A stretch of DNA of 64,000 bases, from NCBI RefSeq assembly GCF_002931555.1, contig NZ_PSTZ01000007.1:744001-808000 (forward strand), given 5' to 3'. How positions within the stretch are numbered: the stretch's first letter is position 1; each line of letters opens with the position of its first letter. This document shows, one piece after another, positions 12,338-21,710 of the stretch. Source of the DNA: Pseudoclavibacter sp. RFBB5. GTDB lineage: Bacteria > Actinomycetota > Actinomycetes > Actinomycetales > Microbacteriaceae. Both the position numbers and the translations under genes were made by a program. Under the pieces are notes generated by a model that had not been told where the DNA came from, made no database searches, and saw only the letters and a program-made list of their open reading frames with translations.

Positions 12338-12778
12338 CTATTTGTCGTCGCCGGGCAGGCGCACGTCGCTGACGTTGCCCATCCGCCCGCGCACGACGCA
12401 GACGACGTCCACGATGACCGTCGCGATGACAGCCACGACGAGACACAGCCAGAGGGTGAAGAGGTGGACGATCGGCAGGTCCCTGATGAGGAAGAGCGCG
12501 CCGAGGAACACGATGAACTTGAGGATCCAGGCGCCGAGGATGGTCGCCATGAAGAAGATCTGATCGAGGTGCGAAGCCAGGATGACGGAGACGACCGTGA
12601 TACCCGTGAAGAGCAGCGTGATGGCCGCGGCGAAGAGCGCGCTCCACAGGCCGTTGATCCCGACCGCGAAGAAGCCAGCGGCGCCGCCGATGACGGCGAC
12701 CGCGATGGCGACCACGACGGACCACTTCAGGATGCTCTTGAAGATGGGCACGGAGGTGGGGGTCGTAGAGGAGTTCAT
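12338..12778 (-). CDS. AtpI-like membrane protein
   Basis: 146 residues with four hydrophobic segments (for example WSVVVAIAVAVIGGAAGFFAVG and IFFMATILGAWILKFIVFLGALF). It lies directly before atpB, where AtpI-type accessory proteins are encoded in other actinobacteria. AtpI helps c-ring assembly or magnesium supply in some bacteria; that role here is inferred from position and topology. The ATG start overlaps the stop of the upstream transferase gene (ATGA). A much longer frame upstream is only read-through of the wrong frame. Confidence 0.75.
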   Translation of the reverse strand: MNSSTTPTSVPIFKSILKWSVVVAIAVAVIGGAAGFFAVGINGLWSALFAAAITLLFTGITVVSVILASHLDQIFFMATILGAWILKFIVFLGALFLIRDLPIVHLFTLWLCLVVAVIATVIVDVVCVVRGRMGNVSDVRLPGDDK

Positions 12779-13986
12779 GCGTCCATTCCGGATTCTGGTG
12801 CTGCCTTGAGCAGCGAGGCGTGTGCATCGGCGAGCTCGTCGTGGGCGTTCTCGCCCGGAGCCTTCTGCGCGTGGCGCTCCCTCGACTTGCGCCGGCTGAG
12901 CGGCGCGATCGTCACGAGCGTGCAGAGCACGAAGCCGACGACGACGAAGCCGATGACGAGGCCGATGGGGATCGAGATCAGATCGGCGGCGAACGCCATG
13001 AGCGCCCCCACCGAGACGACAGCCGTCCAGGAGTAGAAGACCACGACCGCCCAGCGCTGGGAGTGACCCATGTCGAGCAGGCGGTGGTGGAGGTGCTTCC
13101 TGTCGGCGGTGAAAGGCGATTTGCCCGCGCGCATCCGTCGGAACACTGCGAGGGAGAAGTCGAGCAGCGGCACGATCAGCACCGCGAACGGGATGATCAT
13201 GGGCAGGAAGGCGGGCCAGAGCTCCGTGCGGCTGATCGTCTGCGGGTCGACTTCGCCCGTGACCGCGACAGCGCTGGCGGCCATGAGGAGCCCTACGAGC
13301 AGCGCTCCCCCATCCCCCATGAACATCTTCGACGGGTACCAGTTGAGAACCAGGAAGCCGAGGCAGATGCCGATCACGATCGCCGAGAGCAGCGCACCCA
13401 TCGTGAAGCGCCCCGTCTGCCCCGCGAACTCGCTGAGCACGTAGCTGTAGACGAGGAACACGCCGTTCGCGATGATCGCGACTCCGGCCACGAGCCCGTC
13501 GAGCCCGTCGATGAAGTTGACGGCGTTCATCACCAGGACGACGGCGAGCACCGTGATGGCGATCGACATCCACTGGGAGCCGACCGTGATGCCCCCGATC
13601 GGGAGCGAGGTGATCGCGACGCCCTGCCAGGCGAGAAGGATGGCGGCGAGGATCTGGCCTGCGAGCTTCGTCATCCAATCGAGGTCGATGAAGTCGTCGA
13701 TGACGCCGATCAGCACGATGAGGGACGCGGCGCCGACGAGAGCCCATACCCGTCCCGGCTGTTCGAAGACGAGTGAGAAGAACGGGATCTGCGAGGCCGC
13801 GGCGAGCGCGAGCAGCATGCCGACGAACATCGCGACGCCGCCGAGTCTCGGCTTGGGTGTCGTGTGGACGTCCCTGTCGCGGACAGGCGGGTACCACTTG
13901 TAGCGCATCGCGAGTCGCCAGACCACGTAGACGAGCACAAGCGTGACGAGCGCCGTGCCGACCACGAGGGCGAGGTAGATCCGCAC
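12775..13986 (-). CDS. WecA/MraY-family undecaprenyl-phosphate sugar-1-phosphate transferase
   Basis: 403 residues with about 11 membrane spans. The family motifs appear in order: KPRLGGVAMF near residue 45, the Asp-Asp pair in GVIDDFIDLDW, NFIDGLDGLVAG with the catalytic Asp region, FMGDGGALLVG and the HLHHRLLDMGHS loop. It transfers a UDP-linked N-acetylamino sugar phosphate to undecaprenyl phosphate to start a cell-wall glycan. In Mycobacterium the gene at this position is WecA (rfe), which starts arabinogalactan synthesis; the sugar used here is not known. I chose GTG 13986, one nucleotide past the sua5 stop, because the longer frame has no family sequence. Confidence 0.92.
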   Translation of the reverse strand: MRIYLALVVGTALVTLVLVYVVWRLAMRYKWYPPVRDRDVHTTPKPRLGGVAMFVGMLLALAAASQIPFFSLVFEQPGRVWALVGAASLIVLIGVIDDFIDLDWMTKLAGQILAAILLAWQGVAITSLPIGGITVGSQWMSIAITVLAVVLVMNAVNFIDGLDGLVAGVAIIANGVFLVYSYVLSEFAGQTGRFTMGALLSAIVIGICLGFLVLNWYPSKMFMGDGGALLVGLLMAASAVAVTGEVDPQTISRTELWPAFLPMIIPFAVLIVPLLDFSLAVFRRMRAGKSPFTADRKHLHHRLLDMGHSQRWAVVVFYSWTAVVSVGALMAFAADLISIPIGLVIGFVVVGFVLCTLVTIAPLSRRKSRERHAQKAPGENAHDELADAHASLLKAAPESGMDA

Positions 13987-13987
13987 G

Positions 13988-14797
13988 CTAGGACTCGTGC
14001 CCCGTCGACGGCTTCGGCTGCGCCTCGGGTGCGCTGGCCACCTGCTCCGGGTTCGCAGCGACGACTGCCGGCTGTGTTTCTCCTGCCGGCTCCGGCACGG
14101 TTGCCGGTTCCGCTTCGACTGCCGGTTCCGCCGCCGGGGCATCGACCGGCGCGAGCTTGTCTCCGAGCACCTCTTCGATGAGCTCGCGTGAAAGCGCTCC
14201 CTGTCGGACGATGCGCGCGGGTTCACCGCGCGTCAGCGGGGTCGCATCGACAATCGTGGAGGGCTCGCCTCCTGCCGGGCCACCGTCGAGGAACACACCG
14301 ACGACCTCGCCGAGGGCATCAAGCGCCTCCTGCGCCGTCGTCGCCGCGGGCTCGCCGTGCTTGTTGGCGCTCGAGACGGCGAGCGGTCCGGTCTCCTTGA
14401 GCAGCTCGCGTGCGAGGCGGCTGTCGGGGATGCGCAGGGCGACCGTTCCGTTCGTCTCGCCGAGGTCCCACTGCAGCGAGCCCCTGGCCTGCAGGATGAC
14501 GGTGAGGGGGCCCGGCGCGAAGCGCTCGAAGAGCTGCCGCGCGAGCGCGGGGACGTTCTCGGCGAGCGCGTCGAGCGTCTCGTGGTTCGCCACGAGCACC
14601 GGCGGCGGGGTCGCGCGTGTGCGCCCCTTGGCGTCCAGCAGACGCTGGACGGCAGATGCCGAGAAGGCATCGGCCGCGATGCCGTAGACCGTGTCGGTCG
14701 GCATGACGATGACCTCGCCGCTCGCGATGGCCGTGCGTGCCGCGCGGACCGCTGCCAGGAGGTCGAGTGAGTCTGTGGTGGCGTAGATCTGTCCCAT
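13988..14797 (-). CDS. sua5: L-threonylcarbamoyladenylate synthase (Sua5/YrdC)
   Basis: 269 residues. The first about 200 match YrdC/Sua5: EVIVMPTDTVYGIAADA, the KGRTRATPPPVLV binding segment, FAPGPLTVIL, GTVALRIPDS and TGPLAVSSANKHGEPA. It makes threonylcarbamoyl-AMP for t6A37 of tRNAs. The usual KxRxxxxPL signature reads KGRTRATPPP. The last about 65 residues form an Ala/Pro/Glu-rich tail with no recognisable domain and are probably disordered. The gene is 6 nt after prmC and 1 nt before the transferase gene, all in one operon. Confidence 0.93.
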   Translation of the reverse strand: MGQIYATTDSLDLLAAVRAARTAIASGEVIVMPTDTVYGIAADAFSASAVQRLLDAKGRTRATPPPVLVANHETLDALAENVPALARQLFERFAPGPLTVILQARGSLQWDLGETNGTVALRIPDSRLARELLKETGPLAVSSANKHGEPAATTAQEALDALGEVVGVFLDGGPAGGEPSTIVDATPLTRGEPARIVRQGALSRELIEEVLGDKLAPVDAPAAEPAVEAEPATVPEPAGETQPAVVAANPEQVASAPEAQPKPSTGHES

Positions 14798-14803
14798 TCT
14801 TCG

Positions 14804-15712
14804 TCACATGATAGTCGGCTGGCCGCTTCCACCCTGGCCCGACGCGGAGAGCACGGCGGATGTGATGCGGTCCCTGCCGGTGAGGTCCTGACCGGTGGCG
14901 GCGTCGATGAAGCCGGCGTCGGCGAAGATCTGTCTGATCTCCGCCCCCTGGGAGTCCTCGTGCTCGACGATGAGCACGCCGCCCCGAGCGAGCGAAGCGG
15001 ACGACCAGGTCGCGAGCTCCCGGATGAAGTCGAGGCCGTCGGCTCCGGAGTAGAGCGCGTCCTCGGGGTCGTGTCGCCAGACCTCGCGGCTCTCCGGCCG
15101 ATTCGCGGCGGGCACGTACGGCGGGTTGGAGACGACGAGATCAAGCGATCCGGGCGGCACCGCCGAGAAGGCGCGCGCGGCATCTCCGAAGAACGCGTTC
15201 ACCTGCCCGCCGCCGAACGCCTCGACGTTCGCGCGCAGCCAGGGCCAGGCGGCACTCGAACGCTCGATCGCCGTCATGCGGATGCGACCGTGCGTCCGGG
15301 CGACGCCGAGCGCCACCGCCCCGCTCCCGGAGCCGACATCGATGCCCGCCAGGTCGGTGCCGTTCGAATCCTGGCCGAGCAGGGACACCGCGGCGGTCAC
15401 GAGCGATTCGGTCTCGGGCCGCGGGATGAAGACCCCCGGGCCGACGGCGAGCTCCATGTCGAGGAAGGGCGCCACGCCGAGCACATGCTGGAGGGGCTCG
15501 CGACGGGCTCGCCTCGCCGCCGCAGCACTCACCTCCAGTGCTTCCTGCTCCGACAGCTCTCGGCCGAGCAGCGAGCGCATCTGCACCTCGCCACGTGAGA
15601 TGCCGAGCACACCCGCGAGCAGCAGGTCCGCTTCGACGCTGCTCTCGGCGATGCGGGCCGCCTTCAGCTGTTCGCGAACCAGCTTTCTCTGCGCGTCTAC
15701 GTGCAAGATCAT
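14804..15712 (-). CDS. prmC: Release factor glutamine methyltransferase
   Basis: 302 residues from ATG 15712. It has the PrmC N-terminal helical domain, then PLQHVLGVAPFLDMELAVGP, the SAM-binding DVGSGSGAVAL loop and the catalytic NPPYVP motif. It methylates the Gln of the GGQ motif in release factors such as PrfA, encoded nearby. The frame stays open to 15823, but that part would run over the cysK promoter. ATG 15712 has a GGAGA site 8 nt upstream and gives the family's usual N-terminus. ATG 15748 is an alternative. Because cysK diverges here, prmC must have its own promoter between 15713 and 15846. Confidence 0.9.
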   Translation of the reverse strand: MILHVDAQRKLVREQLKAARIAESSVEADLLLAGVLGISRGEVQMRSLLGRELSEQEALEVSAAAARRARREPLQHVLGVAPFLDMELAVGPGVFIPRPETESLVTAAVSLLGQDSNGTDLAGIDVGSGSGAVALGVARTHGRIRMTAIERSSAAWPWLRANVEAFGGGQVNAFFGDAARAFSAVPPGSLDLVVSNPPYVPAANRPESREVWRHDPEDALYSGADGLDFIRELATWSSASLARGGVLIVEHEDSQGAEIRQIFADAGFIDAATGQDLTGRDRITSAVLSASGQGGSGQPTIM

Positions 15713-15846
15713 GGAGAGAGTCTCCCGCACATTGACTCGCAGCGTCATGCACAGCACTCGCGCGCGAGATGATTGGGACGATTGACGCGGGCGAACGCTG
15801 CCAGCGACACCCACGAAGTTCACACAGCATCCCAGAAGGGCACGAA

Positions 15847-16782
15847 GTGACTGGAAAGATCTACAACGACATCACCGAGGTCGTCGGCCGCACCCCGCTC
15901 GTCAAGCTCGGTCGCATCAACGAGACCGGCGCGAACATCTTCGCCAAGCTCGAGTTCTTCGGGCCCGGGTCGTCGGTGAAGGACCGCCTCGGCCTCGGCA
16001 TCATCCGCGCAGCTGAGCAGAGTGGCGAGCTGCAGCCGGGTGGCACCATCGTCGAGGGCACCTCGGGCAACACCGGCATCGCGCTCGCGATGCTCGGCGC
16101 GTCTCGCGGCTACCGCGTCATCCTCGCCATGCCCGAGACCATGTCGATCGAACGCCGACAGCTGCTCAAGGCGTTCGGCGCCGAGCTCGTCCTCACGCCC
16201 GGCCCCGAGGGCATGCGTGGCGCCGTCGCCCGCGCCAAGCAGATCGTCGACGAGACGCCGGGCGCGATCCTCGCTCGCCAGTTCGAGAACGAGGCGAACG
16301 TCCAGATCCACCGCGAGACCACTGCCGAGGAGATCTGGGCAGACACCGACGGCGAGATCGACATCTTCGTCGCGGGCGTCGGCACGGGCGGAACGATCTC
16401 CGGCGTCGGACAGGTGCTCAAGGAGCGCAAGCCCGAGGTCAAGATCGTCGCCGTCGAGCCGAAGGACTCGCCGCTCCTCACCGAGGGCAAGGCCGGCCCC
16501 CACAAGATCCAGGGCCTCGGCGCCAACTTCGTGCCAGACGTGCTCGACCGCGATGTCATCGACGAGGTCCTCGACGCGACGCTCGAGGACAGCATCCGCG
16601 TCTCCCGCGCCCTGACCTCGACCGAGGGCATCTTCAGCGGCATCTCGAGCGGAGCGAACCTCTGGGCGGCTCTCGAGATCGCGAAGCGTCCCGAGAATGC
16701 CGGGAAGAACATCGTGGTGATCATCTGCGACACCGGCGAGCGCTACCTCTCGACGGTGCTCTTCGACGACCTCCGCGACTAG
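15847..16782 (+). CDS. cysK: Cysteine synthase A (O-acetylserine sulfhydrylase)
   Basis: 311 residues. The PLP-lysine motif SSVKDRLG is near residue 45, the phosphate-binding loop GTSGNTGIAL follows, and TEGIFSGISSGAN lies near the C-terminus. It converts O-acetylserine and sulfide to cysteine. The GTG start at 15847 gives the canonical N-terminus VTGKIYNDITEVVGRTPLV and has an AGAAGGG site; the longer frame back to 15769 is not family-like. It forms an operon with epsC, three nucleotides downstream. Confidence 0.97.
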   Translation: MTGKIYNDITEVVGRTPLVKLGRINETGANIFAKLEFFGPGSSVKDRLGLGIIRAAEQSGELQPGGTIVEGTSGNTGIALAMLGASRGYRVILAMPETMSIERRQLLKAFGAELVLTPGPEGMRGAVARAKQIVDETPGAILARQFENEANVQIHRETTAEEIWADTDGEIDIFVAGVGTGGTISGVGQVLKERKPEVKIVAVEPKDSPLLTEGKAGPHKIQGLGANFVPDVLDRDVIDEVLDATLEDSIRVSRALTSTEGIFSGISSGANLWAALEIAKRPENAGKNIVVIICDTGERYLSTVLFDDLRD

Positions 16783-16785
16783 CGA

Positions 16786-17388
16786 GTGGCACTGGCAACA
16801 CCACGTCGAACGCCGGCACCCCAAGGTGTCGGCGTTTGGCGTCGCGTCAGGGAGGACATCGCGGCGACCCGGAAGAACGATCCGGCGGCCCGTTCCAAGG
16901 CCGAGATCGTGATCAACTACTCGGGCATGCACGCGCTCTGGCTGCACCGGATCGCCCACCGACTGTGGATGCGCGCTGACACGAAGCTGCTCGCACGCAC
17001 GCTCTCGCAGTTCAATCGCTTCGCGACGGGCGTCGAGATCCACCCGGGCGCACAGATCGGTCGCCGGGTCGTCATCGACCACGGCATGGGCATCGTCATC
17101 GGCGAGACCGCGGTCGTCGGAGACGACGTGCTCATCTACCACGGGGTCACCCTGGGCGGCACCTCCGGCCACCGCGTGAAGCGGCACCCCACCGTCGGCA
17201 GCCGGGTGCTCATCGGCGCCGGGGCGAAGCTGCTCGGCAACATCACGATCGGCGACGACTCGCGGATCGGCGCGAACGCCGTGGTCACGCGGGACGCACC
17301 CGCGAACTCGGTGCTCACGGGTGTGCCAGCTCGCGTCCGTCAGCGCACTCCCGCCGAGCAGGACCTCGTCGGGTACTACGAGATCTAA
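16786..17388 (+). CDS. epsC: Serine O-acetyltransferase, short EpsC form
   Basis: 200 residues. The N-terminal helical part has [27 protein letters not shown]. It is followed by a left-handed hexapeptide-repeat domain with [40 protein letters not shown] and the catalytic histidines in those loops. It acetylates serine to feed the adjacent CysK. It lacks the long N-terminal helical bundle of E. coli CysE, as is usual for EpsC/SrpH-type enzymes. Start GTG 16786 lies 3 nt after cysK; a GTG about 14 codons later is possible. Confidence 0.95.
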   Translation: MALATPRRTPAPQGVGVWRRVREDIAATRKNDPAARSKAEIVINYSGMHALWLHRIAHRLWMRADTKLLARTLSQFNRFATGVEIHPGAQIGRRVVIDHGMGIVIGETAVVGDDVLIYHGVTLGGTSGHRVKRHPTVGSRVLIGAGAKLLGNITIGDDSRIGANAVVTRDAPANSVLTGVPARVRQRTPAEQDLVGYYEI

Positions 17389-17418
17389 AAGATCTCAAGG
17401 GTCCCAGCCCCGGGACAG

Positions 17419-17453
17419 CGAAACGGCGGCCAGCAGTGCTGGCCGCCGTTTCG
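17419..17453. terminator. Bidirectional terminator between epsC and prfA
   Basis: Inverted repeat with 17-nt arms (17419-17435 and 17437-17453). Realistically it folds as a stem of about 14 bp with a 7-nt loop. It sits between two convergent genes, with AAA on one side and TTT on the other inside the stem ends, so it can serve both directions. Confidence 0.8.
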
Positions 17454-17473
17454 GTGCGATGTGAGCGTCGACC

Positions 17474-18571
17474 TCAGTCGTCGCTGCCGGAGAGGGCCGC
17501 GAGACGTGCCTCCTCGTCGGCGGCGATCGCCGACTGGATGACGGGCCCGAGGGCTCCGTTCATGACGTGGTCGAGGTTGTACGCCTTGTACCCGGTGCGG
17601 TGGTCCGCGATGCGGTTCTCCGGAAAGTTGTACGTGCGGATGCGCTCCGAACGGTCCATCGTGCGGATCTGCCCGGATCGCGCCTCCGACTCCGCTGCCG
17701 CGATCTGCTCCTGCTGGTGGGCGAGGAGCCTCGCGAGCAGCACGCGCATGCCGGCTGCGCGGTTCTGGATCTGGCTCTTCTCGTTCTGCATCGACACCAC
17801 GATTCCCGTGGGGATGTGCGTGATGCGCACGGCAGAGTCGGTCGTGTTGACCGACTGGCCGCCGGGGCCGGACGAGCGGAAGACGTCGATCTTGAGGTCG
17901 TTGGGGCTGACCTCGATCTCCTCCGGCTCGTCGACCTCAGGGAACACGAGGACGCCAGTGGTCGACGTGTGGATGCGTCCCTGCGACTCGGTCGCGGGGA
18001 CCCGCTGCACGCGATGCACGCCACCCTCGTACTTGAGGCTCGCCCAGACGCCGAGCGCCGGGTCGTTGGCATTGCCCTTGATCGCGACCTGCACGTCCTT
18101 GAAGCCGCCGAGGTCGCTCTCCGTCGAGGAGATCATCTCGGTCTTCCAGCCGCGCTGCTCCGCGTAGTGCGAGTACATGCGGAGGAGGTCGGCTGCGAAG
18201 AGCGCCGATTCCTCGCCGCCTTCACCGCCCTTGATCTCCATGATGACGTCACGTCCGTCGTCGGGGTCGCGCGGGATGAGGAGTCGCCGCAGCTTCTCCT
18301 GCGCGACACGCAGGTTCTCCTCCAGCACGGGGACTTCCTCGGCGAACGACTGGTCCTCTTTGGCGAGTTCCCTGGCGGCCTCGAGGTCGTCCTCGAGCTC
18401 GGCCCGGGAGGCGTCCGCCGCGAGGATCTGCGCGAGCTGGGCATACCGGCGGTTGACCTTCTTCGCGCGCGCCGGGTTGGCGTGCAGCTCAGGGTCGGCC
18501 AGCTGCTCTTGCAGGTCCTCGTGCTCGGCTCGAAGCTGCCGAACGGAGTCGGCCATCTCGTGTCTGGCCAT
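17474..18571 (-). CDS. prfA: Peptide chain release factor 1
   Basis: 365 residues. The GGQ catalytic motif is present in [17 protein letters not shown], together with [16 protein letters not shown] and [18 protein letters not shown]. It recognises UAA and UAG stops and releases peptides. ATG 18571 lies 2 nt after the rho stop (TAG-TC-ATG), so it is coupled to rho. The frame continues far upstream only as a shadow inside rho. An ATG five codons later is an alternative start. Confidence 0.97.
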   Translation of the reverse strand: MARHEMADSVRQLRAEHEDLQEQLADPELHANPARAKKVNRRYAQLAQILAADASRAELEDDLEAARELAKEDQSFAEEVPVLEENLRVAQEKLRRLLIPRDPDDGRDVIMEIKGGEGGEESALFAADLLRMYSHYAEQRGWKTEMISSTESDLGGFKDVQVAIKGNANDPALGVWASLKYEGGVHRVQRVPATESQGRIHTSTTGVLVFPEVDEPEEIEVSPNDLKIDVFRSSGPGGQSVNTTDSAVRITHIPTGIVVSMQNEKSQIQNRAAGMRVLLARLLAHQQEQIAAAESEARSGQIRTMDRSERIRTYNFPENRIADHRTGYKAYNLDHVMNGALGPVIQSAIAADEEARLAALSGSDD

Positions 18572-18573
18572 GA

Positions 18574-20520
18574 CTATGCCTTGGCGGCGCGGATGGGCTG
18601 CTTCGCGACAGAGGCGAGGAACTCCGCGTTGGTGCTCGTGCCTGCAACGCGGGCGAGCACGGCCTCGAGCAGCAGGAGCGGGTCGCCGCCTGTGAGGGCT
18701 CGGCGGATGCTCCAGGTCGCCTCGACCTCCTGCTGCGTGAGCAGCTGCTCCTCGCGGAGCGTCTGGGAGTGCGAGATGTCGATGGCGGGGAAGACGCGCT
18801 TGTCGGCGATGTCGCGGGACAGGCGCAGCTCCATGTTGCCCGTGCCGGCGAACGACTCGAGGATCGTGTCTTCCGTCTTGGAGCCGGTGCCGATCATGGC
18901 CGTGGCGAGGATCGTGAGCGAGCCGCCGTTCTCGACGTTCTTGGCTGAGCCGAAGAAGCGGCGAACCGGGGTCAGCGCGGAGGCGTCCACGCCACCAGGC
19001 AGGATGCGACCGGATGCGGGAGCCGCGAGGTTGTAGGCGCGGCACAGCTGGGTCACGCCGTCGAGCAGCACGACCACGTCGTGGCCGAGCTCGACGAGGC
19101 GCTTCGCCCGCTCGATGGCGAGCTCCGCGACGGTGGTCTGGTCGTCGGCGGGGAGGTCGAACGTGGCCGCGACGACCTCGCCCTGGATGGTGCGCTGCAT
19201 GTGCGTCACCTCTTCGGGACGCTCGTCGATGAGGACGACCATGAGGTGCACGTCAGGGCTGTTCTTCGCAACTGCGGCGGCGACCTGCTCGAGCACGATG
19301 GACTTGCCCGATTTCGGCGGTGCGACGATGAGGCCGCGGGTCCCCTTGCCGATGGGGGCGAAGAGGTCCATGAGGCGAGTGGCGACGCGGTCCTCGCTCG
19401 TCTCGAGGCGCAGTCGCTCCTGGGGGTACAGGGCGGTCAGCGAGTCGAAGTCGGGGCGCTGGCGCGGCTCTTCCGGCGACTGGCCGTTGATGGCGTCGAA
19501 GCGCACGATGGCGTTGAACTTCTGACGGCCGTGCTGGTTCTCGCCCTCGCGCGGCTGGCGGATGGCGCCGACGACGGCGTCGCCCTTGCGCAGCTGGTAC
19601 TTCTTGACCTGCGCGAGCGACACGTAGACGTCGTTCGGGCCTGGCAGGTAGCCGCTCGTGCGCACGAAGGCATAGTTGTCGAGCACGTCGAGGATGCCCG
19701 CGATGGGGAGGAGCACGTCGTCCGCTGCGATCTCGGGCTCGGTGTCCTCCGCTCCCCCGCGTCCGCGCTTGCGGTCGCGGTAGCGACCGCCGCGGCCACG
19801 ACGCTGCTCGTCCGTCTCGTCGTCAGCGGGCGTGTCCTGTGCCTGCTGGCCTTCTGCGCGCCCCTGCGCCTGGTCTCCGCCGCGTCCGCGCGAGCGTCCG
19901 CGCTGACGGCGCCCGCCCTGCTGCTCGTCATCCTGCGCGTCGCCGTTGGACTCCGTGGCCGGCTCGTCCTGCTTGGCGGCGGGTTCTGCGTTGTCGGTGG
20001 TGCTCTGCTCGGTGTCGTTGGTGCGACCACGACGGCCGCGGCCGCGGCCACGCTTCCGCTGGCCTGCGCGTCCCTGGTCCTCGTCGCGTGCGTCATCCTG
20101 CTCCGAGGCCTCGCCGCGTGCGGGAGGGAGGACGAGGTCGTCGAGCGACAGCTCCGGAGCCGCGGGCGCGGCCGGTGCGGTCGCTTCCTGAGCTGCGGAG
20201 TCATCGATGACGACGGGCGCTTCCTCATCGGTGAGAGGCGCCGACTCGGCCTGGGTTTCCGCCTCGGGCGCCGTAGCGGCCTCGACCGGTGCGGTATCCG
20301 TCTCGACGACGTCAGCTTCGAGCGGTGCCACGTCGGCTTCGACGGCCGGCGCCTCGGGAGCGGCGCTTGCGCGTGCGGCCTCGATGGCGTCGATGAGCGC
20401 GCCCTTGCGCAAGCTCCGAGCGCCACGGATCTGCAGACCGGCGGCAAGCGCCTGGAGGTCCGCGACCTTCATGGAAGTGAGCGGAGCTTCCTGCTCCGCA
20501 GTGGGTGTCGTGTCAGTCAT
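18574..20520 (-). CDS. rho: Transcription termination factor Rho with long acidic/RG-rich insertion
   Basis: 648 residues. The N-terminal Rho_N/SAP-like domain ([19 protein letters not shown]) is at about 17-50. A long low-complexity region of about 200 residues, rich in Asp, Glu, Arg, Gly and Gln, follows, typical of actinobacterial Rho. The cold-shock RNA-binding domain comes next ([20 protein letters not shown]). The RecA-like ATPase has the P-loop APPKSGKS near residue 400 and [15 protein letters not shown] after it. I chose ATG 20520 because it has an AAGGA site and gives the normal N-terminus; the frame runs on to 20601. It is the translocase that ends untranslated transcripts. Confidence 0.96.
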   Translation of the reverse strand: MTDTTPTAEQEAPLTSMKVADLQALAAGLQIRGARSLRKGALIDAIEAARASAAPEAPAVEADVAPLEADVVETDTAPVEAATAPEAETQAESAPLTDEEAPVVIDDSAAQEATAPAAPAAPELSLDDLVLPPARGEASEQDDARDEDQGRAGQRKRGRGRGRRGRTNDTEQSTTDNAEPAAKQDEPATESNGDAQDDEQQGGRRQRGRSRGRGGDQAQGRAEGQQAQDTPADDETDEQRRGRGGRYRDRKRGRGGAEDTEPEIAADDVLLPIAGILDVLDNYAFVRTSGYLPGPNDVYVSLAQVKKYQLRKGDAVVGAIRQPREGENQHGRQKFNAIVRFDAINGQSPEEPRQRPDFDSLTALYPQERLRLETSEDRVATRLMDLFAPIGKGTRGLIVAPPKSGKSIVLEQVAAAVAKNSPDVHLMVVLIDERPEEVTHMQRTIQGEVVAATFDLPADDQTTVAELAIERAKRLVELGHDVVVLLDGVTQLCRAYNLAAPASGRILPGGVDASALTPVRRFFGSAKNVENGGSLTILATAMIGTGSKTEDTILESFAGTGNMELRLSRDIADKRVFPAIDISHSQTLREEQLLTQQEVEATWSIRRALTGGDPLLLLEAVLARVAGTSTNAEFLASVAKQPIRAAKA

Positions 20521-20663
20521 CTGCTGTGAGTCCTTACCTCTACCGCGTTCTGCGGTGTTCAGATCGAGCGAGCGGGACTTCTCACGCACTCTGAACCACA
20601 TCGACAGAAATCGAGGGGGGTGCGTACTCCGCTGCTCGGAGAGTTGAAGCTGTCGCGCTGTGC

Positions 20664-21614
20664 CTACACCGAGAGTGTGGCCGCGTCGCCCGACAGCACC
20701 TCCACTGTAGCACCGAGGAAATCAACGGCAGGCATGATGGCGTTCCACTCGGTCTGCGTGTTGGCCTCCGCGACCGCCGCGGCGCGGAGCCGCTGCTCGG
20801 GGCTCTCGCACAGCACGAGCACGCTCGGGCCCGCGCCGGAGACGACTGCCGGCAATCCTGCGGCCCGCAGCTCGGCGACGAGGCCGCTCGTGAAGGGCAT
20901 GGCGGATGCGCGGTAGCTCTGGTGGAGGCGGTCTTCCGTCGCCTCGAAGAGCAGCTCCGGGCTCTGGACGAGTGCGGCGACGAGCAGGGCGGAGCGGGAG
21001 AGGTTGAAGATCGCGTCGGCGTGCGGGACGCTCTCGGGCTGGAGGCTGCGGGCGAGCTTGGTGGACATCGTCTCGGTCGGGATCAGGACGATCGGCGAGA
21101 CGCCGCGATGCACGAGCAGCTGCTTCGAGCGGGGCCCGTTCTCTCCGACCCAGGCGATCGTCAGACCACCGAAGAGGCACGGCGCGACGTTGTCCGGGTG
21201 ACCTTCGAGCTCGGTCGCGAATCGCAGGAGCGTGTCCGCGTCGAGCTCCACCTCGTTGGAGACGAGCGCGGCTGCTGCCATGACGCCGGAGACGATCGCG
21301 GCGCCAGAGGACCCCATGCCGCGCCCGTGCGGGATCGTGTTGACGGCGTGGATGCGCAGCCCGGGCAGCTCGTAGCCGAGGCCGGTGAGCGTGTGCTCGA
21401 TCGACTGGACGACGAGGTGCGAGGCGTCGCGTGGCACGCTCTCGGAGCCGACGCCTTCCACGTCGATCTCGAGGACGCCAGCCGGCGCGCTCTCGACGAC
21501 GAGCGTGTCGTAGACGGCAAGCGCGAGACCGAGCGTGTCGAAGCCCGGTCCGAGGTTGGCGCTCGTCGCGGGGACCTTGACTTCGACGCGACGCGCCTGT
21601 TCGACCTGCTTCAT
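20664..21614 (-). CDS. thrB: Homoserine kinase
   Basis: 316 residues of the GHMP kinase family. The N-terminal motif is VKVPATSANLGPGFDTLGLAL and the ATP-binding loop is PHGRGMGSSGAAIV near residue 95. LPAVVSGAGPSVL is the third GHMP motif. It phosphorylates homoserine in threonine synthesis. It lies 96 nt downstream of hom. thrC, which sits between hom and thrB in Mycobacterium and many relatives, is not here. Confidence 0.96.
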   Translation of the reverse strand: MKQVEQARRVEVKVPATSANLGPGFDTLGLALAVYDTLVVESAPAGVLEIDVEGVGSESVPRDASHLVVQSIEHTLTGLGYELPGLRIHAVNTIPHGRGMGSSGAAIVSGVMAAAALVSNEVELDADTLLRFATELEGHPDNVAPCLFGGLTIAWVGENGPRSKQLLVHRGVSPIVLIPTETMSTKLARSLQPESVPHADAIFNLSRSALLVAALVQSPELLFEATEDRLHQSYRASAMPFTSGLVAELRAAGLPAVVSGAGPSVLVLCESPEQRLRAAAVAEANTQTEWNAIMPAVDFLGATVEVLSGDAATLSV

Positions 21615-21710
21615 GCTGCGACTCCTAGGCAGAGGACTGTTGCGATGTGAGTGAATTCGACGGACACCACGGGCGGTGCGTCGTGGTCGGTGGCGCCGGT
21701 GGGCCGTGCG

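Noticed and set aside
12779-13897. Upstream part of the long minus-strand frame that ends in the AtpI-like protein
   Set aside because: Only the last 146 codons, from ATG 12778, look like protein; the rest is the wrong frame of the WecA/MraY gene.
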